64,000 bases of DNA from Oxalobacter paraformigenes (GCF_000158475.2 NZ_KI392030.1:79528-143527); one strand, 5' to 3'; counted from the stretch's first letter, positions 38,331 to 47,515 are shown. Notes: generated from the letters alone by a model not told the origin. Numbers and translations are program-made.

Positions 38331-40394
38331 ATGAAAGCGGAAGAAAGTGTCCTTATTGATCGGGAGGCCAGCCAGCCAGCGCCTTCCGTGTTGCCTCCAT
38401 TGCCGCAGCGGATTATCAAACGCGATGGGGCCGAGGTTCCGTTTGACGCCAGACGAATCACGGTTGCGCTGACCAAGGCTGGACGGGCCACTGGTGATTT
38501 CGGCGAAGACGAAGCCCAGTTGCTGACCCAGAGAACGCTGAAAGTGTTGCGTCACCGTTTCGTCGGGGCGCCTCCGACGGTGGAACAGGTTCAGGATGTA
38601 GTCGAGCAGATGCTGGTCGATGCGAATCACACGAAGACGTTTCGTGCCTACGCTACTTACCGTGACCAGCGCCATCGCCTGAGACAGGACAGGAGAACGC
38701 TGGTCGATGTGGCGTCTTCGGTCGAGGAGTATGTCGATCGTGCGGATTGGCGGGTACAGGCCAATGCCAATCAGGGGTATTCGCTGGGCGGCCTGATTCT
38801 GAACGTTTCCGGGAAAGTGACGGCCAATTACTGGTTGAGCCACGTTTATTCTCCCGAGATCGGGCAGGCTCATCGGGATGCCGATTATCATATTCATGAT
38901 CTGGACATGTTGTGCGGGTATTGCGCCGGCTGGTCTTTGAGACAGTTGCTTTATGAAGGCTTCAATGGCGTTCCGGGCAAACCGGAAGCCGATCCGCCCA
39001 AACATTTTTCGACGGCGCTGGGGCAAATGGTCAATTTTCTGGGTACCTTGCAAAACGAATGGGCCGGTGCGCAGGCGTTCAGTTCGTTCGATACCTATCT
39101 CGCGCCGTTTGTCCGCAATGACGGTCTGTCTTACGAAGATGTCCGGCAGCATATGCAGGAATTCATTTACAACCTGAATGTGCCATCCCGCTGGGGAACC
39201 CAGACACCGTTTACCAACCTGACTTTCGACTGGGTTTGTCCCGAGGACTTGCGGGAACAGGTTCCTGTTATCGGCGGCAAGGAAATGCCGTTCAAATATG
39301 GCGAGTTGCAGGAAGAAATGGATATGCTGAACCGCGCCTATATCGAGGTAATGACGGCGGGCGACCGGCGCGGGAGAGTCTTCACTTTCCCGATTCCGAC
39401 CTATAACATCACGTCTGATTTTCCCTGGGAATCGGAAAATGCGGAACGGTTGTTTGCCATGACGGCGAAATACGGTTTGCCTTATTTCCAGAATTTCCTG
39501 AATTCCGATCTTTCGCCGAATATGGTGCGTTCCATGTGTTGCCGTTTGCAACTGGACTTGCGCGAGCTGTTAAAGCGCGGCAACGGCCTCTTCGGGTCGG
39601 CGGAACAGACGGGTTCCATTGGCGTCGTTACCATCAATTGCGCCCGCCTCGGCTATCTGTTCAAGGGAGATGAAAAGGGGCTGTTTGCCCGTCTGGACTA
39701 TCTGGCCGACATGGCGAAAGACAGTCTCGAGATCAAGCGCAAGGTCGTCCAGCGCCTGATGGATGACGGCTTGTTCCCGTATACGCGGCGTTATCTCGGC
39801 AAGCTTCGCAATCATTTTTCAACGATCGGGGTGAACGGCATTAATGAAATGATCCGTAATTTCACTGATGACAAGGACGATATCACGACGGAGTTCGGGC
39901 ACGGGTTTGCGCTTCGTGTGCTGGATCATTTGCGCGAGCGGATGAAGAATTATCAGGAAGAGACAGGCAGTCTTTACAATCTTGAGGCGACGCCTGCCGA
40001 AGGAACGACGTATCGTTTCGCGCGGGAAGACAGGAAACGTTATCCGGATATCATTCAGGCCGGTACGCCGGAGCACCCTTATTACACGAATTCGTCCCAG
40101 CTGCCGGTCGGTTATACGGATGATCCCTTCGAGGCCTTGCGTTGCCAGGATGATTTGCAGATCCGTTATACCGGGGGAACGGTATTGCATCTTTACATGC
40201 AGGAGCAGATTTCCTCTCCGGAAGCCTGCCGGAAACTGGTCAAAACGGCTCTGACGAATTTCAAGTTGCCTTATCTGACGATAACGCCGACTTTTTCCAT
40301 TTGCCCGAAGCATGGCTATCTGTCCGGTGAACACGAGTTCTGTCCGGTTTGCGATGAGGAACTGATGGCGAAAATGGAAAAGCAGACACATTGA
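38331..40394 (+). CDS. nrdD: Anaerobic class III ribonucleotide reductase, catalytic subunit without glycyl-radical tail
   Basis: NrdD reduces ribonucleotides to deoxyribonucleotides without oxygen. The 687-residue protein begins with an ATP-cone (IIKRDGAEVPFDARRITVAL, about residues 24-43). It has the NrdD barrel with TQTPFTNLTFDW and SMCCRLQLDLRE, and ends in a zinc site of CPKHGYL plus CPVCDEE. Normal NrdD continues from this zinc site to a C-terminal RVxGY glycyl-radical loop. Here the gene stops, and that loop is encoded by the next gene in another frame. The start is the ATG at 38331. A cobalamin riboswitch lies upstream. Confidence 0.95.
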   Translation: MKAEESVLIDREASQPAPSVLPPLPQRIIKRDGAEVPFDARRITVALTKAGRATGDFGEDEAQLLTQRTLKVLRHRFVGAPPTVEQVQDVVEQMLVDANHTKTFRAYATYRDQRHRLRQDRRTLVDVASSVEEYVDRADWRVQANANQGYSLGGLILNVSGKVTANYWLSHVYSPEIGQAHRDADYHIHDLDMLCGYCAGWSLRQLLYEGFNGVPGKPEADPPKHFSTALGQMVNFLGTLQNEWAGAQAFSSFDTYLAPFVRNDGLSYEDVRQHMQEFIYNLNVPSRWGTQTPFTNLTFDWVCPEDLREQVPVIGGKEMPFKYGELQEEMDMLNRAYIEVMTAGDRRGRVFTFPIPTYNITSDFPWESENAERLFAMTAKYGLPYFQNFLNSDLSPNMVRSMCCRLQLDLRELLKRGNGLFGSAEQTGSIGVVTINCARLGYLFKGDEKGLFARLDYLADMAKDSLEIKRKVVQRLMDDGLFPYTRRYLGKLRNHFSTIGVNGINEMIRNFTDDKDDITTEFGHGFALRVLDHLRERMKNYQEETGSLYNLEATPAEGTTYRFAREDRKRYPDIIQAGTPEHPYYTNSSQLPVGYTDDPFEALRCQDDLQIRYTGGTVLHLYMQEQISSPEACRKLVKTALTNFKLPYLTITPTFSICPKHGYLSGEHEFCPVCDEELMAKMEKQTH

Positions 40395-40416
40395 TTGTTT
40401 ATTGAAAGGATGAAAA

Positions 40417-40599
40417 ATGGATAAATCACAATTGCCGCAGGAAAAAAGACAGCGCTGCGAGGTCTGGACCCGTGTGATGGGATATCACAGGCCGGTTTCG
40501 GAATTTAATCCCGGAAAACAGAGCGAACATCGCGATCGCGTGCATTTTGTCGAAACGGCCCTTCCCGATCCGGATGCAGCCTGTGATTGCGGTAAATGA
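40417..40599 (+). CDS. Separate glycyl-radical peptide of class III ribonucleotide reductase
   Basis: A 60-residue product containing CEVWTRVMGYHRPVSEFNPG and then KQSEHRDRV. RVMGY matches the C-terminal glycyl-radical loop of class III NrdD (RVxGY followed by aromatic, Arg, Pro and a GK). The Gly of this motif should carry the radical made by NrdG. The gene is 22 bases after nrdD, in a different frame, and has its own GAAAGGATG ribosome site. The split is therefore probably genuine rather than a single frameshift. Its C-terminus has a CDC motif. It overlaps nrdG by 26 bases. Confidence 0.85.
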   Translation: MDKSQLPQEKRQRCEVWTRVMGYHRPVSEFNPGKQSEHRDRVHFVETALPDPDAACDCGK

Positions 40600-41266
40600 T
40601 GTGACGGTCAATGTCGGGGGAATCACGCCGTTTACGACAATCGATTTTCCCGGCCGGTTGGCCGCCGTTGTTTTTTGCCAGGGATGTCCCTGGCGATGTC
40701 GTTATTGCCATAACCGGCATCTGCTGCCCACTGGCGAAGGCGGCCGGTATTTGTGGCAGGATGTGCTGGCCTGGCTGAAGACACGGCAAGGTTTGCTGGA
40801 AGGTGTCGTCTTCAGCGGTGGAGAACCTTTGTTGCAGAAACAGTTGCCGGAGGCGGCCGATCAGCTTCATCGGCAAGGTTTTGAGGTCGCCTTGCATACT
40901 TCGGGTGTTTATCCGGAAAGGCTTGCCAAAGTTTTGCCCTTGATCGAATGGGTAGGGCTCGACATCAAGGCGCCGTTCGACGAGTACCGAGAGATTACGG
41001 GGGGTGGAAACGGTAAGCGTGCCTGTGAATCGTTAAGGCTGATTCTGGAATCCGGAAAGCCTCATGAATTGCGGTGTACACTCGATCCCCGCTTTTTTAC
41101 TGTTGACCGGGCGGAAAAAATGGCAAAACAGCTCGCGGAACTCGGCGCCAGCCATCTGGTTATTCAGGTTTGCCGCGATGAGGCGAGTCGCCGCAATCAG
41201 CTTGTCTCAAAAGAAATTGCGGCTTGCTTGGAAAATATTTTGCCTGCTGTAACGTATCGTTCCTGA
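40574..41266 (+). CDS. nrdG: Anaerobic ribonucleotide reductase activating enzyme
   Basis: NrdG is a radical SAM enzyme that makes the glycyl radical on the reductase. The product of about 230 residues has GGITPFTTIDFPGRLAAVVF and the cluster motif CPWRCRYC (CX3CX2C). FSGGEPLLQ and WVGLDIKAPF follow. The sequence belongs to the longer NrdG branch. The start is uncertain: ATG 40574 fits family length, while 40547 is the longer frame. The overlap with the glycyl peptide gene implies coupled expression. Confidence 0.92.
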   Translation: MQPVIAVNDVTVNVGGITPFTTIDFPGRLAAVVFCQGCPWRCRYCHNRHLLPTGEGGRYLWQDVLAWLKTRQGLLEGVVFSGGEPLLQKQLPEAADQLHRQGFEVALHTSGVYPERLAKVLPLIEWVGLDIKAPFDEYREITGGGNGKRACESLRLILESGKPHELRCTLDPRFFTVDRAEKMAKQLAELGASHLVIQVCRDEASRRNQLVSKEIAACLENILPAVTYRS

Positions 41267-41298
41267 ATTTTTTCCCCGTTTTTTAAGGTATCTCAAAC

Positions 41299-41320
41299 CG
41301 GGCGGATTGCCCGATTTTTT
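41299..41320 (+). terminator. Terminator of the nrd operon
   Basis: CGGGC (41299-41303), loop GGATT and GCCCG (41309-41313), then A and six T. A short stem but in a suitable place. Confidence 0.7.
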
Positions 41321-41373
41321 ATGCACGACATTTCCGTTACCATAGGCTTTGTTGACGATAACAGGGCGCGTGT

Positions 41374-42711
41374 ATGGATGCATTGCTGACGGATCTGTTA
41401 CTCCTGGTTTTGCTCACTTTGTTAAACGGGGTTTTTGCCATGGCCGAAATCGCGCTGGTTTCCGCACGCAAGGTTCGCCTGCAGAGTCTGGCCGAGAAAG
41501 GCAGTGCGGGTGCGAAAAGGGCTCTTGAGCTGGCCCAGTCTCCTTCCCGTTTTTTATCGACCATTCAGGTTGGTATTACTTCCATCGGTATTTTGAGCGG
41601 GGCTATCGGGGAAAACGCGATTTCCGCTCCTTTTGCGAGATGGCTTGGCGAAGTTCCTTATCTGGAACCTTATTCAAGAGCTATCGCTTTGACGGTAACC
41701 GTTATTGCTCTGACTTATTTTTCCGTTGTTATCGGAGAACTGGTTCCGAAAAATCTGGCCCTGCGGGCTCCCGAGCGGATGGCTTCCGCTATAGCCCGCC
41801 CCCTGAGTACGGTCGCTCTGGCGGCTCGTCCGCTGGTGTGGTTGCTGGCGAAATCGAGTGAAGGCTTGATGAGTTTGCTGGGCATTAAAAAAAGCAGCGA
41901 GCCGCCTATCAGCGACAATGAAATCAATGCCTTGATGGGACAAGGCACACAGGCAGGCGTTTTTCATGCAAGCGAACAGGAATTCGTTTCAAATGTGTTG
42001 AAACTGGATCAGCAACCTGTCGTCGAGATCATGACGCCCAGACATGATCTGGCCTTTATTGATCTGCAATATCCTGTCGAAACGCTGCGGAGCCAGATCG
42101 TCGCTTTCGAACATACCAGGCTGATCGTTTGCCGGGACGGGTTGTCGCATATTCTGGGCATTTTGAGCAAGGGTGATTTGTTGAAAAAGACAGTGGACGG
42201 AACGCCCGTTACGCTTGACGATATCGAAGCTGTTTTACAGAAACCCTTATTCATCCCTGAAACAGTCAGTACCATTCAGTTGATGGAAAATTTCCGTCAC
42301 ACAAGGAACGGCTTTTCCCTGATTGTCGATGAATACGGTGAAGTGCAGGGAATTGTAACGTTAAACGATGTGCTGGCCGCCATTATCGGCGATTACTCTG
42401 TTCCGGAAATGACGGAAGAAAACGGTTTGATCCGGCGTGAGGACGGTTCCTGGCTGGTGAACGGAGAGGTCGGTATGGAACGGCTGGCGTCGGAACTGGG
42501 GATGAAAAAGGCGTTGCCGGGGGAGGAAACGAACCGGTTTCATACAGTCGGCGGTTTTGTCATGTATATGCTGGGAAAAATTCCTTCGCCTGCCGATCAT
42601 TTCGATTCGGACGGCTGGCGATTCGAGGTAATGAATATGGATAAAAACAGGGTGGACAAGGTGCTTGTCACGCCGCTCGGTTCTTCCACGGAAAAAAAGA
42701 GTTCTGCGTAA
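41374..42711 (+). CDS. CorC/HlyC-type CNNM-CBS membrane protein
   Basis: The 445-residue protein has an N-terminal CNNM membrane domain with four helices (LLLLVLLTLLNGVFAMAEIAL, FLSTIQVGITSIGILSGAIG, AIALTVTVIALTYFSVVIGEL and one near 150). Two CBS domains follow around residues 215-345 (IMTPRHDLAFIDL, LIVDEYGEVQGIVTLNDVL). The end is a CorC_HlyC domain (TVGGFVMYMLGKIPSPADHF). Relatives handle Mg or Co export, or act in membrane-damage resistance. The name hemolysin in databases is misleading. Confidence 0.92.
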   Translation: MDALLTDLLLLVLLTLLNGVFAMAEIALVSARKVRLQSLAEKGSAGAKRALELAQSPSRFLSTIQVGITSIGILSGAIGENAISAPFARWLGEVPYLEPYSRAIALTVTVIALTYFSVVIGELVPKNLALRAPERMASAIARPLSTVALAARPLVWLLAKSSEGLMSLLGIKKSSEPPISDNEINALMGQGTQAGVFHASEQEFVSNVLKLDQQPVVEIMTPRHDLAFIDLQYPVETLRSQIVAFEHTRLIVCRDGLSHILGILSKGDLLKKTVDGTPVTLDDIEAVLQKPLFIPETVSTIQLMENFRHTRNGFSLIVDEYGEVQGIVTLNDVLAAIIGDYSVPEMTEENGLIRREDGSWLVNGEVGMERLASELGMKKALPGEETNRFHTVGGFVMYMLGKIPSPADHFDSDGWRFEVMNMDKNRVDKVLVTPLGSSTEKKSSA

Positions 42712-42771
42712 GCCAAAACGTTTCTTTTCCTTTACATGAGTCAGATATTCGCCTGAATGGCGCTCTCATCG

Positions 42772-42777
42772 TATAAT
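42772..42777 (+). promoter_or_regulatory. -10 element for the polyprenyl synthase gene
   Basis: A TATAAT hexamer sits at 42772-42777, about 43 bases upstream of the chosen TTG start. It makes the upstream ATG at 42757 unlikely as a start because that ATG would lie before the promoter. A weak TTCGCC is at the -35 position. Confidence 0.5.
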
Positions 42778-42819
42778 CGCTGCCATTCAGCTGAAATAAT
42801 AAAACAGAACGGATTCACA

Positions 42820-43809
42820 TTGAACGAGTACAAGAACAACGATTCCGGGAACTCTTTTCTATCGCCGGTTTTGCCGGATCTGGAAGCGGTCGATCGCATT
42901 ATCCGTCAACAGATGCATTCGGATATCGCTCTTGTCGGCCGTATTGCAGAATACCTTATCAATGCCGGGGGAAAGCGGATTCGTCCTGTTCTGGTTCTGT
43001 TAATGGCAAAAGCGCTCGGTTATCAGGGAAAGCAGCATCAGACGCTTGCCGCGACGATCGAATTCATCCATACCGCTACCTTGCTTCATGACGATGTCGT
43101 TGACGAATCCGAACTGAGACGCGGTATTCCCAGCGCCAATGCGCTCTTCGGCAATGCCTCGTCGGTTCTTGTCGGCGATTTTCTTTATACCCGCGCTTTC
43201 CAGATGATGGTTTCCGTCGGGAACATGCGGATTCTTGAGGTGCTCGCAGAGGCCACCAATCTTATTGCGGAAGGCGAGGTGATGCAGCTGATGAATGCAC
43301 GAAATGCCGCCATTGATGAAGACGGGTATATGAAAGTCATTTATGCCAAAACGGCGAAACTGTTCGAGGCTTCTTCTGTGCTGGGCGCGCTGGTAGCGCA
43401 TGTGTCTGAAGAAAAGATCGGAGCCGCCGCACGGTTCGGCCGGGCTGTGGGTATGGCTTTCCAGTTGATTGACGATATGCTCGATTATGCCGGCGATACC
43501 GGAGTAACGGGGAAAAATGTCGGGAACGATTTAAAAGAGGGCAAGATGACGCTGCCGCTTATTTACCTGATGAAAAACGGTTCCGAGAAACAGAAAGCGT
43601 CGGTTCGCAAAAGTGTGGAAGAAAACGATGAAAGCTGTTTCCCGGCGGTTTTAAACGCGGTCAGATCGAGCGGGGCTATGGACTATACTTATCAGAAGGC
43701 GAGACAGGCTGTTGCGGAAGCGGTACAGGCTTTATCCGCTTTGGACAGTGGTCAATACAAAAAATCTCTGCTAAAATTGTCCTCCTTCTCGGTGGAAAGG
43801 AATTATTAA
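42820..43809 (+). CDS. ispB: Polyprenyl (octaprenyl) diphosphate synthase
   Basis: Makes the long prenyl tail of ubiquinone or menaquinone by adding isopentenyl diphosphate units. About 330 residues. The two Asp-rich motifs are LLHDDVVDES and LIDDMLDYAGD; GGKRIRPVLVLL lies before the first. The TTG at 42820 is chosen because the in-frame ATG at 42757 precedes a -10 element. tRNA-Pro follows after 18 bases. Confidence 0.93.
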   Translation: MNEYKNNDSGNSFLSPVLPDLEAVDRIIRQQMHSDIALVGRIAEYLINAGGKRIRPVLVLLMAKALGYQGKQHQTLAATIEFIHTATLLHDDVVDESELRRGIPSANALFGNASSVLVGDFLYTRAFQMMVSVGNMRILEVLAEATNLIAEGEVMQLMNARNAAIDEDGYMKVIYAKTAKLFEASSVLGALVAHVSEEKIGAAARFGRAVGMAFQLIDDMLDYAGDTGVTGKNVGNDLKEGKMTLPLIYLMKNGSEKQKASVRKSVEENDESCFPAVLNAVRSSGAMDYTYQKARQAVAEAVQALSALDSGQYKKSLLKLSSFSVERNY

Positions 43810-43827
43810 CCTTTCCCCTTTTCAATT

Positions 43828-43904
43828 CGGGGTGTAGCTTAGCCTGGTAGAGCGCTACGTTCGGGACGTAGAGGCCGGAGGTTCGAATCCTCTCACCCCG
43901 ACCA
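43828..43904 (+). tRNA. tRNA-Pro(CGG)
   Basis: A 77-base cloverleaf: acceptor CGGGGTG pairs with CACCCCG, and the D loop contains AGCCTGGTAG. Anticodon stem CTACG/CGTAG has anticodon CGG at 43862-43864. The T arm is GGAGG TTCGAAT CCTCT, and the sequence ends in ACCA. Reads CCG codons. Confidence 0.97.
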
Positions 43905-43922
43905 TTTTCTTTTTTCTTCCGT

Positions 43923-45206
43923 TTAATGGTTTGTTGCCGGCAGGGGTATTTTCTCTGAAACGTTTTCCCTCGCCGTTTCGTTTCCTGAATTCGCTGCCAT
44001 ATCCGCTTTCAGGTCTTCAATGAATTCGTTTATGGCGGGTTTAAAGGCATGTTGCATGATAACGACGTGAGCCAGTTCCCCGCCGAAACGGTCGTCGTAG
44101 TCGGGCGCAAGATGCCATTTCTCGATGATCCATTGGCTGGGGCGTTTGAAGAAAACCGTATTCGAATAGTCGTTTATCCAGTGCGGATAATGGAGGGCAT
44201 AAAGCCTTTCCTGTAAATAACGGGTCGATTCCATAATTCTGGCTGCCTGTTCAGTAAAACCTGCCTTGCCGTTTTTCTGGATGATCCACCAAAGCTTGAG
44301 CGGAGCGAGACCGGAACGCGAGCAATTGATCATGGGCATGTCATCGTTCAAATAGGCGATATGAAAGGGATTCTGGTTTTTCAGGATGGTGTGGGTGGTA
44401 AGAAAAATGCCTGCCGGTTCGTCCATACCGAAGAATTTGTGGCCGCTGACCGATATGGAATCGAAGTGGAACTTCGTGCGATTGACGAGATCCCGGTGCC
44501 GGGTATAGGGAAGGAATCCTCCGAAAAGCGCGGCGTCCAGATGCCGGTAAACCGCAACGGGTTTTTTGCGTTTCAGCACGTCGTCTATGGCTTTCTGGTC
44601 ATCGATCGCGCCTTTGAAAGTCGTTCCCATGGCGATAACGATCAGTGCCGGTTTCGAAGGATCCAGCGCTTTTTCAAATTCACTGATTTTCATGCGACCC
44701 ATCGGATCCGCCGGGATCAGACGCAGTTCAAGGTTTTGCAGATCGGCCAGCCGCTTAATGGAATAATGCGCTTCTTCGGAGACATACAGGATGGGTGCTT
44801 TGCCGGTTTTTGCACGCAACTCTTTTGCACCGAAATACATACCGTGATTGTTGCCGTCGGTTCCGCTGAAAGTGACGATTCCCCAGAGATCGTTTTTATC
44901 GAAACCGTACAAAGGAGCGAAAAATTCGATCACTTCTTTTTCGAAAGCGTGAGAATTGATGCCTCCGTGACTGTTTAGGGGATTTCCGGCATTGTTCATT
45001 AAGCTGTTTGACAATCCGGTATCGAGATACCATTGGTAAAAATCGTTCAATTGCACATTCTGGTTTACCGGATATCCCAGATCCCGTTTTTTTGCCTGAA
45101 TGATCTTTTCCGCAAAGCGATTCAACTGTTCGTTAGGCACGCCATCGGCAAAAGTATTGCCGATGGTGGAGACGGCGATAAGGATGATCCATAGAAGACG
45201 AGCCAT
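43923..45206 (-). CDS. Exported PLP-dependent histidine-decarboxylase-like protein
   Basis: The 427-residue protein is a group II PLP decarboxylase. It has TFSGTDGNNHGMYFGA, EEAHYS with His147 that stacks on PLP, RHLDAALFGG with Asp224, and SVSGHKFFG with the Schiff-base Lys257. The order resembles bacterial histidine decarboxylase. Unusually it opens with what looks like a Sec signal peptide, MARLLWIILIAVSTIGNTFA, followed by DGVP. This predicts a periplasmic enzyme. Substrate is inferred; serine or other amino acids are possible. It converges with tRNA-Pro and diverges from the tryptophanase-like gene. Confidence 0.82.
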   Translation of the reverse strand: MARLLWIILIAVSTIGNTFADGVPNEQLNRFAEKIIQAKKRDLGYPVNQNVQLNDFYQWYLDTGLSNSLMNNAGNPLNSHGGINSHAFEKEVIEFFAPLYGFDKNDLWGIVTFSGTDGNNHGMYFGAKELRAKTGKAPILYVSEEAHYSIKRLADLQNLELRLIPADPMGRMKISEFEKALDPSKPALIVIAMGTTFKGAIDDQKAIDDVLKRKKPVAVYRHLDAALFGGFLPYTRHRDLVNRTKFHFDSISVSGHKFFGMDEPAGIFLTTHTILKNQNPFHIAYLNDDMPMINCSRSGLAPLKLWWIIQKNGKAGFTEQAARIMESTRYLQERLYALHYPHWINDYSNTVFFKRPSQWIIEKWHLAPDYDDRFGGELAHVVIMQHAFKPAINEFIEDLKADMAANSGNETARENVSEKIPLPATNH

Positions 45207-45659
45207 TGTTTTCCTCCGGTTTTTTGTGTCTGAAAAAGACGAAACAATTTACAGCGTAATGGAAATGTGCTGTCAGGAAAACAAAAAATTGATGAAAGGA
45301 AGGTATTGGCGGGAGATAGGGAAAGTATGTTGTCAAGCTTGTTGCCGGATACTTGCCGGAAGAACGGAAACCTCTTTGAGGGAAATGTCTCTTGTACAGG
45401 TGTGAAAGCAACGTGATGAAAAAAGGAGCTGTTTGGTTTTTTTTGCGGATTCATGCATAAAGAAGTCGTCTTTTCGTGAAAAGGGACGGTTTTTTATTTT
45501 GATGAATTGCAATTTCAGAACAAAAATGGAATAAAATCCTCATGTTCGGTTTTTTCCAGGGCTTTGTATCAGGCCAGATTTAAAGAAAGTTGGCTTCCTG
45601 CTTCATTTTCTGAGGACAGGGAGTTTTTATTTTGTGAAACCTTTTTGACAGAGATTTCT
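45207..45659. other. Divergent region between decarboxylase and lyase genes
   Basis: About 450 bases with A/T-rich stretches at 45410-45540. A possible -10 TAAAAT lies near 45533 with a TTGCAA 19 bases earlier, a poor spacing. No tna-type leader peptide with a critical Trp was recognised. No other gene is supported. Confidence 0.5.
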
Positions 45660-47114
45660 ATGTCCAACGAAACAATCAAGATGACCAGCGGGGAGTATGT
45701 CCCTATTGAAATGCATAAAGTGAGAGTGGTGCAGAAGCTCAATCTTTTGCCGATCGAAAAGCGTCTGAAAGCGATTGAAGACGCCGGTTACAATACTTTT
45801 CTGTTGCAAAATCGCGATGTCTTCATGGACATGTTGACGGACAGCGGGACCAATGCCATGTCCGATCAGCAGATCGCTGCGATGATGGTTGCCGACGATG
45901 CTTATGCCGGTTCTGAATCATTCAATCGTTTGCAGGAAGCTGTTGAAGAAATACTGGGAACCCAATATTTCCTTCCGGCTCATCAGGGACGTGCAGCGGA
46001 ACATATCATTTCCCAGGCGTTCATCAAAAAAGGCGATATTGTTCCCATGAATTTCCATTTCACCACGACCAAGGCGCATGTCGAACTGGCTGGCGGAAAA
46101 GTGGTGGAACTTTTTACAAACGATGCGCTTGAGATCAAATCCGACAAGCCTTTCAAAGGCAATATGGACATTGACAAGCTGAAAGATCTGGTCAAAACGG
46201 CAGGCAAGGATAAAATCCCCTACATTCGTATGGAAGCGGGTACCAATCTGATTGGCGGACAGCCGTTCTCGGTTGAAAACATGCGTGCCGTTCGCAAGGT
46301 TGCCGATGAAAATGGCATTCTGATTGTTCTGGATATCAGTCTGGTTTGCGAAAACATGTATTTCATCAAGATGCGTGAACCGGAATTTATGGACAAGAGT
46401 CCTGCCGAGATTTTGCGCACGCTTTGCGATCTGGCCGACATTATCTATTTCTCCGCACGCAAGATCAGTTGTTCGCGTGGCGGCGGTATTGCCACGAAGA
46501 ATCATGAGCTTTATCTGAAGATGCGTGACATGGTTCCTCTTTTCGAAGGATTCCTGACTTATGGCGGTATTTCGGTTCGTGAAATCGAATCCATGGCGGT
46601 TGGATTGCGGGAAGCGATTGACTGGAACGTTATCCGTCATTCTCCGGAATTCATCAAGTATCTGGTGGACAGTCTGGATGCCAAGGGCATTCCGGTCATT
46701 ACACCTGCCGGCGGTTTGGGCGCCCATCTGGATGCCAGGGGATTTCTGCCGCATCTGACTTCTTTCGATTATCCGGCCGGTGCTCTGGCTGCGGCGCTGT
46801 ACATTGTATCGGGAGTTCGCGGAATGGAAAGGGGAACGATATCCATGGATCGCGATGAAAAGGGCAATGATGTGCCGTCCGAAGTGGAGTTGCTGCGTCT
46901 GGCGTTCCCGCGACGGGTATTCACGCTGTCCCAGGTCAAGTATGCCGAAGACCGTATCGAATGGTTATGGAAGAACCGGGAATTGATCGGTGGGCTGAAA
47001 TTCACGGAAGAACCGAAAGTGTTGCGCTTTTTTGTCGGGCGGCTGGCGCCGGCCTCGGACTGGCCGCAGAAACTGCAGGCCAAATTCCGTGAGGACTTTG
47101 GCGACAGTCTGTAA
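45660..47114 (+). CDS. tnaA: Tryptophanase/tyrosine phenol-lyase family protein
   Basis: The 484-residue PLP lyase has MLTDSGTNAMSDQQIAAMM, DDAYAGSESF, FLPAHQGRAAEHI and LDISLVCENMYFIKMREPEF. The PLP lysine should be Lys268 in FSARKISCSRGGGIA. Family members cleave tryptophan to indole, or tyrosine to phenol. The segment around the lysine (SARK plus a Gly triplet) and the C-terminal VLRFFVGRL differ from E. coli TnaA (SAKK; VLRHFTAKL), so substrate choice is uncertain. The start at 45660 gives normal family length. Its last 330 coding bases recur at 52819-53147. Confidence 0.85.
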   Translation: MSNETIKMTSGEYVPIEMHKVRVVQKLNLLPIEKRLKAIEDAGYNTFLLQNRDVFMDMLTDSGTNAMSDQQIAAMMVADDAYAGSESFNRLQEAVEEILGTQYFLPAHQGRAAEHIISQAFIKKGDIVPMNFHFTTTKAHVELAGGKVVELFTNDALEIKSDKPFKGNMDIDKLKDLVKTAGKDKIPYIRMEAGTNLIGGQPFSVENMRAVRKVADENGILIVLDISLVCENMYFIKMREPEFMDKSPAEILRTLCDLADIIYFSARKISCSRGGGIATKNHELYLKMRDMVPLFEGFLTYGGISVREIESMAVGLREAIDWNVIRHSPEFIKYLVDSLDAKGIPVITPAGGLGAHLDARGFLPHLTSFDYPAGALAAALYIVSGVRGMERGTISMDRDEKGNDVPSEVELLRLAFPRRVFTLSQVKYAEDRIEWLWKNRELIGGLKFTEEPKVLRFFVGRLAPASDWPQKLQAKFREDFGDSL

Positions 47115-47515
47115 GCCTGTTGCCGTTTGCCTCCGTTTTTTGAAAAGCGACCGGAAACGGTCGCTTTTCCAACACAAGGTGCGGTGTTTTGTTGACGGGA
47201 AAAACGGGTTACGCCTTGGGGGTGTGACGGTTCCGGATTTGAACGGGTGCTCTTCCTGTCTGGACGATGTTTTCAAAAATGGGGAAACGTGTCAGCCCAG
47301 TCCAGGGCCAGGTTGTGAAATCGGGAAGTTCGCAAGGCCGGTTCCGTTTCGCAACTTGCCGCTTTTTGCGGGGGTGTTGGCGTCAAAAATCGTGTTTTGC
47401 CTGTCAAGGGGTACTGCCCCTTCAAGGATCCCGGGTGTTATGCGAATACGGCAGGGATTTCCAGGTTTTTATATAAAAAGATAGCCAATTTAAAGGTTTG
47501 TTCAATTCCCTGATC
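47115..47515. other. Region between lyase and biotin ligase genes
   Basis: Apart from the terminator at 47143-47168 nothing is recognised. An open frame runs on the plus strand but shows no family motif or ribosome site. Confidence 0.5.
47143..47168 (+). terminator. Terminator of the lyase gene
   Basis: AAAAGCGACCG (47143-47153), loop GAAA and CGGTCGCTTTT (47158-47168). Perfect stem with a tetraloop. The duplicated copy near 53174-53190 has lost part of the hairpin. Confidence 0.88.

Noticed and set aside
38184..39551. 455-codon minus-strand frame over nrdD
   Set aside because: Antisense of conserved NrdD sequence without family features.
40387..40420. Possible frameshift joining nrdD and the glycyl-radical peptide
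   Set aside because: There are 22 bases between stop and ATG with a separate ribosome site, so two genes explain the sequence better than one shifted frame; sequencing error remains a small possibility.
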